Shown here one piece after another: positions 5,452 through 10,510 of a stretch of 10,510 nt of DNA. The notes below the pieces were generated by a model, which saw only the letters and a program-made list of their open reading frames with translations, was not told the origin of the DNA and searched no databases. The position numbers were made by a program, and so were the translations under genes. The DNA lies in contig JBAQFY010000108.1 in the NCBI GenBank assembly GCA_049287505.1, positions 1 through 10,510 of the forward strand, in the 5' to 3' direction. This DNA is from NIOZ-UU13 sp049287505 (GTDB lineage: Bacteria > Planctomycetota > Phycisphaerae > Sedimentisphaerales > Anaerobacaceae). Within the stretch, counting starts at the first letter, position 1, and every line of letters starts with the position of its first letter.

Positions 5452-6504
5452 ATGGCGATAGGCAGAATCATAAGCGGGCAGTCTTTAAACGAGGCGGAAG
5501 AGAGCTTTAATGTCTCGCTTCGGCCAAAGTTTTTAGCCGAGTGTATAGGCCAATGCAACGTCAGAGAAAAACTTGCAATCGCCATAACCGCGGCCGGGCA
5601 GAGGTCTGAACCATTGGAGCATATCTTGTTTTACGGCCCGCCGGGACTCGGCAAAACAACGCTCGCTCACGTCGTGGCGAACGAGATGGGGGCAAGAATA
5701 CGCTGCTCATCCGGGCCGGCTCTGACAAAGGCCGGTGACGTTATGGGCCTTTTGAGCAATATCAACACCGGCGATGTGCTTTTCATTGATGAGGTTCATC
5801 GGCTTAGCACGCCGGTCGAAGAGTTTATCTATCCGGCGATGGAAGATTTCAGGGTTGATTTCACCGTCGATAGCGGCCTGCATGCAAAGACAATAAATTT
5901 TCCGTTGAAGCGTTTCACTTTAATTGGTGCGACGACACGCGCGGGGCTGTTAAGTGCTCCGCTTCGCAGCCGATTCGGAATGCTGTATCATCTGGATTTT
6001 TACGACAGCTCAGAGCTAACAGAGATTTTAGACAAGTCGGCAGAGCTGCTTGATTTACACTGCGAGGATGGGACGCTGGAATTGATTGCGGACCGCTCCC
6101 GCGGGACGCCGCGAGTGGCAAATCGACTGCTAAAACGAGTCCGTGACTATGCACAAGTAAAAGGCTCAGGAGTGCTTAGTACGGGCATTGTCGAAAATGC
6201 GCTGAAGATGGAGCAGATTGATACACTGGGCTTAGATGAATTAGACAGGGCGGTTTTGCGTGCGCTGGCTAATGTCTATGACGGCGGGCCGGCCGGCATC
6301 GAGGCGATCGCAGCTACACTCGGTGAAGAAAGGGACACGCTGGAGGATGTCGTAGAGCCGTATCTTTTGCAAATCGGATTTCTGCGCCGGACCAAACGCG
6401 GCAGAGAACTCACAAAACAAGCCTGCGAACACCTCGGGCTAAAACCCCACAAAAAGAAAGGCACCTCCAAACAGCCCGAGCTTTTTGAACAAGACGAGCG
6501 ATAG
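5452..6504 (+). CDS. ruvB: Holliday junction branch migration ATPase RuvB
   Basis: Hexameric AAA+ motor that pumps DNA through RuvA-bound junctions; 350 aa, as expected. Motifs in order: LRPKFLAECIGQ (23-34), Walker A GPPGLGKT (62-69), Walker B VLFIDEVHRL (109-118), the EDFRVDF beta-hairpin region (131-137) that contacts RuvA, sensor 1 GATTRAG (159-165), the arginine finger in APLRSRFG (R174), sensor 2 RGTPRVANRLLKRVRDYA (217-234) and a C-terminal winged helix (about 262-328) ending FLRRTKRGREL. The C-terminal tail is lysine-rich. The ATG fits the family N-terminus (RIISGQSLNEAEES), but only the palindromic repeat precedes it, with no Shine-Dalgarno at normal spacing. It follows ruvA after 188 nt instead of the more usual tight spacing. 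Confidence 0.97.
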   Translation: MAIGRIISGQSLNEAEESFNVSLRPKFLAECIGQCNVREKLAIAITAAGQRSEPLEHILFYGPPGLGKTTLAHVVANEMGARIRCSSGPALTKAGDVMGLLSNINTGDVLFIDEVHRLSTPVEEFIYPAMEDFRVDFTVDSGLHAKTINFPLKRFTLIGATTRAGLLSAPLRSRFGMLYHLDFYDSSELTEILDKSAELLDLHCEDGTLELIADRSRGTPRVANRLLKRVRDYAQVKGSGVLSTGIVENALKMEQIDTLGLDELDRAVLRALANVYDGGPAGIEAIAATLGEERDTLEDVVEPYLLQIGFLRRTKRGRELTKQACEHLGLKPHKKKGTSKQPELFEQDER

Positions 6505-6535
6505 ATTTGGCAAGTGCGGCGATGGTTATAAAATT

Positions 6536-7588
6536 ATGAAAATACTCTTTGGGGTCTTTGATTGGGGGCTCGGACATGCAACAAGAGACATGCCACTAAT
6601 TACAGAGCTTTTGAAAAGAAATGAAGTGCACATAATATCGACAGGACATGCCTTAAAAATTCTAAAAGATTATTTTAAAAATAAATGTGAATATTATGAT
6701 GTTCCAAGTCTTTACTCGCCTTATACAAAAACACCTTTCTTCCAAATAAACTTTGCTCTTTCGTGTCCTAAAATGATTAGGAGCTTGAAATATGCAAGAA
6801 GCAAAGCAGAAAAAATAATTAACGAAGGTTTTGATAAGGTAATTTCCGATTGCAGGTACGACATATATGACAATCCCGAAAATTCTTATATAATAAATCA
6901 CCAATTAAGGTTCAAAACCCCCTTCGGGTCCGAGAGGCTTTTCGAGATATGGCTTGCTTCAAGGATGAGAAAATACAAATACATAATCGTACCTGATTTT
7001 GAAAGTAAAAACCTTTCCGGAAAACTCTCCCACAATTTAAGGTATATAAACAGAGATAAGATAAAATATATTGGAATACTCTCCCACTTGAAAAAGATAG
7101 ACATAAGCGAAGACATAGAATATTTTATTTCGCTTTCGGGCCCGGAGCCACAAAGAACAATACTTGAGAAAAAAATAACTACGAAATTGAACCAATTAAG
7201 CGGAAAAATTGTAATTGCAGGAGGGAACCCCAGTGCTGAATCAAGTCATTTTTTCGGGAATGCCGAGTTTCATAGTTTTCTAAACAAACAGCAACAGGAA
7301 AATATCGCTAATCGAGCAAAATTCATAATAGCCCGTTCAGGATACACCTCAATAATGGAACTTGCAGAGCTGAACAAGAAAAACGTATTATTTCTGCCGA
7401 CACCTGGTCAAACAGAACAAGAATACTTAGCAGACCATTGTGAGAAAGAAGGATACTTCCATCATACCAGCCAGTATCATCTTAACCTAAAAAAAGATAT
7501 TGAAAAAGCAAAAAAATCAAAGGGGTTTGAGCCACCCTGGAAGACAGAAGAATCTGTAAGGAAATTCATGAAAATAATTGATTCCTAA
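6536..7588 (+). CDS. MurG/GT28-like glycosyltransferase (GT-B fold, MJ1255/VC2487-like)
   Basis: Predicted 350-aa GT-B glycosyltransferase. The N-terminus MKILFGVFDWGLGHATRDMP carries the G-L-G-H-A-T-R acceptor-side loop (11-17), like the GxGGH loop of MurG and UDP-glucosyltransferases. The C-terminal half has SGPEPQR (201-207), ARSGYTSIMELAEL (266-279) and PTPGQTEQEYLA (288-299), which form the nucleotide-sugar site of GT28-type enzymes. No transmembrane segment is seen, so it probably works at the cytoplasmic membrane face on a lipid or glycan acceptor; donor and acceptor are unknown. The start is placed at 6536; a longer frame from a TTG at 6485 would overlap ruvB and adds residues unlike the family. 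It is strikingly A+T-rich compared with ruvB and overlaps its convergent neighbour by 3 nt, which suggests separate origin. Confidence 0.85.
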   Translation: MKILFGVFDWGLGHATRDMPLITELLKRNEVHIISTGHALKILKDYFKNKCEYYDVPSLYSPYTKTPFFQINFALSCPKMIRSLKYARSKAEKIINEGFDKVISDCRYDIYDNPENSYIINHQLRFKTPFGSERLFEIWLASRMRKYKYIIVPDFESKNLSGKLSHNLRYINRDKIKYIGILSHLKKIDISEDIEYFISLSGPEPQRTILEKKITTKLNQLSGKIVIAGGNPSAESSHFFGNAEFHSFLNKQQQENIANRAKFIIARSGYTSIMELAELNKKNVLFLPTPGQTEQEYLADHCEKEGYFHHTSQYHLNLKKDIEKAKKSKGFEPPWKTEESVRKFMKIIDS

Positions 7589-8226
7589 CAGGTTGTATCG
7601 ACTTTTTTGATTAAAATCCGTCCAAGTTTGTGAGAACAATAAGTTATAAAAAAAGCGGAAAAAACATCTATGCTATAATGCATATGCATCCCTAAAACAG
7701 TAATTGCCATAAATATTGAACCGATAAGAAAAAAATGCCTTATTTTCTTTCCCTTAAACAAAAGAAATCCTAAGAAAGGAATTGCAGTGTGTCCCGAAAA
7801 AAACATATCATTTTGAAAACTCAGTCCTTTGAAAACCCAGGGAAAACTTACTTGCATTGCATCCGAGGGGGTTCCGAGATGAGTAAAAATCATAAAAAGT
7901 GCTCTTAACATAACCAAAAGACTAAATTGGGACACTACTATATGTAGTGTTCTTATGTGAAAAACCAAAGGATACGAAAACAGAATTAAAATAAGTGTGA
8001 TATAACCATAAACAAAAAGAAAACTCATGTTAAAGGGGCCGATATGATCCAGAATCAGGTCAGGAACGTCAATACCTTCCGTTGAAGAAACATAAACTCC
8101 TGAAAAATAGTCCAAAAAAGTAGCAATTCCAACAATTATGACAGATAATAAAATAAGATATTTGTACTCAAAGAGTTCATTTTTCCAATCCCGAAATCCC
8201 TTCTTGAAATACATTCTTCTATTCAT
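7585..8226 (-). CDS. Sphingomyelin-synthase-like / PAP2_C family membrane protein
   Basis: A 213-aa multi-pass membrane protein with about six hydrophobic segments (roughly 22-41, 68-89, 95-116, 141-158, 165-180, 184-200). It carries the motif set of the sphingomyelin-synthase branch of lipid phosphatases/phosphotransferases (PAP2_C): DVPDLILDHIGP (53-64), LRALFMIFTHLGTP (107-120), NDMFFSGHTAIP (139-150) and HMHYSIDV (181-188). The predicted catalytic triad H146, H183 and D187 is complete. Family members move a phospho-head group between lipids or hydrolyse it; the substrate here cannot be told from sequence. The start is ATG at 8226, with AAGAAGG (complement of 8238-8244) 11 nt upstream; a second ATG five codons in is an alternative. 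The base composition is as A+T-rich as the convergent glycosyltransferase gene. Confidence 0.8.
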   Translation of the reverse strand: MNRRMYFKKGFRDWKNELFEYKYLILLSVIIVGIATFLDYFSGVYVSSTEGIDVPDLILDHIGPFNMSFLFVYGYITLILILFSYPLVFHIRTLHIVVSQFSLLVMLRALFMIFTHLGTPSDAMQVSFPWVFKGLSFQNDMFFSGHTAIPFLGFLLFKGKKIRHFFLIGSIFMAITVLGMHMHYSIDVFSAFFITYCSHKLGRILIKKVDTTC

Positions 8227-8438
8227 TGATTTTTCAACCTTCTTACCTAAAATGATTATTGATTATTACATTTTACACTTTATTGTTAGGATTTCAATAC
8301 GTACTTCGCCACTTTGGGGATGGCGGGGAAACACAGCGAAGCGGCAAATTAAAATCTTTCCGATTTAATTTATCATATTTTTCCTGTGAGTCGAGCTGAA
8401 TACTTCTTACATGCCTTATCGAATAATTGAAGGCCCCC
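8227..8438. other. Intergenic region between two minus-strand genes, no gene seen
   Basis: About 210 nt between the GT-C gene and the PAP2_C-like gene. It holds an A+T-rich hairpin (AAATTAAAATC 8346-8356 with GATTTAATTT 8362-8371, one bulge) and a short inverted repeat, CTTCGC 8304-8309 with GCGAAG 8336-8341. Near 8227-8300 it is A+T-rich enough to hold a promoter for the minus-strand membrane-protein gene, but no well-spaced -35/-10 pair is convincing. No ORF with protein-like character was found. Confidence 0.5.
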
Positions 8439-8453
8439 CTAAAATGGCCCTTC
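8429..8453 (-). terminator. GC-rich hairpin over the GT-C stop codon, possible weak terminator
   Basis: On the minus strand, GAAGG-g-CC pairs with GG-g-CCTTC around an 8-nt loop (7 pairs with one internal G-G mismatch). It straddles the TAG stop of the large membrane protein. The sequence downstream on that strand is A+T-rich (AATTATT) but has no real U-tract, so termination is only a suggestion. Confidence 0.25.
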
Positions 8454-10319
8454 TATATAGGTTTTTTCTCCGACCGCCGGTACTTCGAACCGAGAATACG
8501 AACCAAAACCGCCCTTTTTCCAATTCCACTGAAGCCAGCTCAGAGATGGGTCATCTAAAGAAACAGCAAAGCGGCAAAAAACCTGCGTTGGCTGCCCCTC
8601 CCCATCGACATCTATAACTTCAACCGACATTCCGCTCAGTACAACTTTCTCACCCTGTCGAAACGGCAGGTCTTCAGCCCGAAAAAGACTGTTAAATTCA
8701 TCGTAAAAATAAACAAAGTTCGGCTTAAAATCTTCCCGAGAAGTCTCAGGCGATAAAATGTTGCCGGTCTGAGCTTTAAGCAGCAGCGTTTTTTCTCCGG
8801 TGCGGGTTATTTCCAACGGCACAAAACCGGGAGCTAAGATGCGAGTTCTTTCAGGTAAAGGTTTATTCTCATAAGCCCTGAGAACAGGCAGGCCGAGAAA
8901 CAGAAACGGATTAGGTGCATTGACCACAACTACAGTCTTATTCCCCAAATCAGGCTGCGAGCCAACATCTACGGTTGAATAAAAAGTATCGAAAACAAAG
9001 GACCAGGTCTTTGACGCCGTGAACCTTCCTGCCATAGCTATGAACAAATGTATGAGTATCAACGTCAGACAAAGTATCCACGCAGGGACGCGCCAAAGCT
9101 GGGATTTCGGAACCCATCTTTCCTTGATAAATAATCCACCGATGAGCTGTGCAGTTAATCCAAAAGCTCCGATGGCAACAAATAGCAGATTGCGATTCAT
9201 CGGACTGGTCGCACAAATAGGAAAAATGCAAAGTATCATCCCCAAAAACCAAAATAACGCTACGCGGTTTTTACGCAGCAGGGGTATAAAAACGATAAGA
9301 AGCAGGAGTAAGAACGCAACAGCCGCGAATAAATTCCACCTCCTGGCGTAGTCAGAGAAAAGGTTGAACATTTCCGCCGGCTGCCAGCCCCACTGGCCGG
9401 AGAGAAGAACCGGTGCCCGCTTTACTACCGCCCAGGCGTAACGCAGAGGCTCGCCTCCGGGGTCGATAATAAAACCGCTGCTATGGGCGCCATAACCCAG
9501 TGCACTGTAGATTACTCGCCAGATGACTATCACAATTAAACTCGGAGCCAGGCTCAATGCCCTTCGCAGCCGGCTTCCATTGTCTATGATAAGGGCATAA
9601 GTAAAGAGGTAGGCAAAGGTAGCGATGCCCGCCTCGGTGGACAGCAGAGCCAATAATAAAAGAAACGGGGTGGCAACGGCGGCATATATGGACTTTTGCT
9701 GCCGCCAGCGATGGTACATCAGCAAAGTGAGGATTGAGAAAAACAACGATAGTATTAAATTTCTGTTCGCTATCCACATTGCCGGGAAATAATTGCTGTC
9801 ATCGAGCATATAAAGCAATGCCGCCAGGCCCGCTATCCAAACAGGTCCCAGCAGCTTCCGATATAGAATGGAAACCAGAAAAATCACTGCTGCAAACCAG
9901 ATAAGACTATGTGCGTGCATCAACATCGGTGAGTTTGGAAACAGTTGGTAATCGAGCCAGTGTGTAAAGGCGGTCAGTGGTCGCCAATTTGAGTCGCGAA
10001 AATCCTCAGCCGTCCACCAGGGTAATAGACCATAATCCTTGAATACCTTATAGTCACGCTCTGTTGGGACAATAGCGTACATGTCACGAAGTACCCCCGG
10101 CAGTGTGCCGGAATCCGGCGGGCTCAGCCGCATGTCGTAGAACCGCTCAGGCAGCTCGGAAGGTCCAAGAAGTTTTGCCCTGTGGAACAGGTCGTCCTGT
10201 ATGAATCCGGCATTTAATGCAGGAAGCATAATTATAACGGTGACAACAGCGAAGACCGCCGGGATGTATCGGTGTTCCAGAGCTGTTTTTATAAGGTGTA
10301 GGATTCTAACGCCCAACAT
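8439..10319 (-). CDS. GT-C-type multi-pass membrane glycosyltransferase-like protein (GT39/ArnT/TMTC-like)
   Basis: A 626-aa polytopic membrane protein with about 11 predicted transmembrane helices, the first at 17-37 and the others between roughly 132 and 430. The first helix is followed by an extracytoplasmic loop with NAGFIQDDLFHR (36-47), where the paired acidic residues D42/D43 match the catalytic/metal-binding position of GT-C enzymes that use lipid-linked sugars. NWRPLTAFTHWLDYQLF (111-127) resembles the RPL(T/S) block of TMTC/PMT-like proteins. Residues about 431-626 are not hydrophobic and probably form an extracytoplasmic domain of unrecognised fold. The family usually moves sugars from polyprenyl-phosphate donors onto lipids or proteins outside the membrane; the substrate is unknown. 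The start ATG lacks a well-placed ribosome site (AAAAGG lies about 16 nt away). It is more G+C-rich than the adjacent PAP2_C-like gene. Confidence 0.75.
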   Translation of the reverse strand: MLGVRILHLIKTALEHRYIPAVFAVVTVIIMLPALNAGFIQDDLFHRAKLLGPSELPERFYDMRLSPPDSGTLPGVLRDMYAIVPTERDYKVFKDYGLLPWWTAEDFRDSNWRPLTAFTHWLDYQLFPNSPMLMHAHSLIWFAAVIFLVSILYRKLLGPVWIAGLAALLYMLDDSNYFPAMWIANRNLILSLFFSILTLLMYHRWRQQKSIYAAVATPFLLLLALLSTEAGIATFAYLFTYALIIDNGSRLRRALSLAPSLIVIVIWRVIYSALGYGAHSSGFIIDPGGEPLRYAWAVVKRAPVLLSGQWGWQPAEMFNLFSDYARRWNLFAAVAFLLLLLIVFIPLLRKNRVALFWFLGMILCIFPICATSPMNRNLLFVAIGAFGLTAQLIGGLFIKERWVPKSQLWRVPAWILCLTLILIHLFIAMAGRFTASKTWSFVFDTFYSTVDVGSQPDLGNKTVVVVNAPNPFLFLGLPVLRAYENKPLPERTRILAPGFVPLEITRTGEKTLLLKAQTGNILSPETSREDFKPNFVYFYDEFNSLFRAEDLPFRQGEKVVLSGMSVEVIDVDGEGQPTQVFCRFAVSLDDPSLSWLQWNWKKGGFGSYSRFEVPAVGEKTYIEGPF

Positions 10320-10510
10320 CGAGCTATTCGATTGACCTTTTCAAAATATATTTTGCCATTTGCCCTGATAGCTAATGCTGATGCAGCACAAGTTCAAAAA
10401 GAACTCAAAAAACCCAATTAGTCTGTCAAAATTGATTTGATAGCTTGGAAGGGTGGCAGCCTCAAGCGCAGCTTGGGGATGGCGTCCCGTGTATTTAGTA
10501 TTTACCATCC
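10320..10510. other. Right-edge region without a supported gene
   Basis: Upstream of the minus-strand GT-C gene. It contains a short hairpin (AGTTC-AAAAA-GAACT, about 10391-10405) and a second one (CCTCAAGC-GCA-GCTTGGGG, about 10460-10478, one G-T pair) within a G+C-rich patch. On the minus strand a TTGACA occurs near 10431, but no -10 box follows at the right distance. No coding signal was recognised; a gene may begin beyond the window. Confidence 0.45.

Noticed and set aside
5322..5585. Minus-strand open frame across the ruvA-ruvB gap.
   Set aside because: It consists of the translated palindromic repeat plus the antisense of the ruvB start, with no protein-like features.
6485..6535. Extended N-terminus for the glycosyltransferase from a TTG inside ruvB.
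   Set aside because: The family N-terminus (MKILFG...GLGHATR) begins at the ATG at 6536, and the extra 17 residues are unlike it.
8346..8371. A+T-rich hairpin between the two minus-strand genes as an intrinsic terminator.
   Set aside because: The stem has almost no G+C pairs and is not followed by a clear U-tract on either strand.
10407..10432. TTGACA on the minus strand upstream of the GT-C gene as a possible -35 box.
   Set aside because: No TATAAT-like hexamer lies 16-18 nt downstream, so no promoter can be claimed.
8314..10484. The 12-mer TTGGGGATGGCG occurs at 8314-8325 and again at 10473-10484, in the same orientation.
   Set aside because: In a 10.5-kb window a few repeated 12-mers are expected by chance, and the flanks diverge quickly, so this is not good evidence of a transposon's ends.

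Overview
The window looks like part of a bacterial chromosome, most likely from the phylum Planctomycetota (a Phycisphaerae/Sedimentisphaerales-like lineage). This is inferred from the planctomycete-like style of RuvA and RuvB, from an intervening-sequence-type four-helix-bundle gene set between housekeeping genes, and from 'ATTCGAAATCCGAA'-type palindromic repeats between genes. No rRNA, tRNA, CRISPR array or transposase gene was seen.

Positions 1-6504 (+ strand) form a housekeeping gene string: hisC (5' end outside the window), hisB, ispF, a four-helix-bundle (S23/IVP) gene, cysS, ruvC, ruvA and ruvB. hisB/ispF and cysS/ruvC overlap by 4 nt, which suggests translational coupling. The other gaps hold repeats: a 20-nt dRS3-like palindrome between hisC and hisB, a pair of about 26-nt inverted repeats bracketing the four-helix-bundle gene, and a large imperfect palindrome filling the ruvA-ruvB gap. 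The string combines histidine synthesis (HisC, HisB), isoprenoid precursor synthesis (IspF), cysteine charging of tRNA (CysS) and Holliday-junction processing (RuvABC).

Positions 6505 to about 8400 are sharply richer in A+T. They hold two convergent genes whose stop codons overlap: a MurG/GT28-like glycosyltransferase (+) and a small multi-pass membrane protein with the sphingomyelin-synthase/PAP2_C motifs (-). Positions 8439-10319 (-) return to higher G+C and encode a large GT-C-type membrane glycosyltransferase with a long C-terminal extracytoplasmic domain. These three genes look like envelope or lipid-glycan functions and are probably unrelated to the housekeeping string. The last 190 nt hold no gene I can support.

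The most unusual structure is the four-helix-bundle gene bracketed by complementary arms (2064-2089 and 2560-2585). It has the layout of a 23S rRNA intervening sequence, but it sits inside a protein-coding operon.
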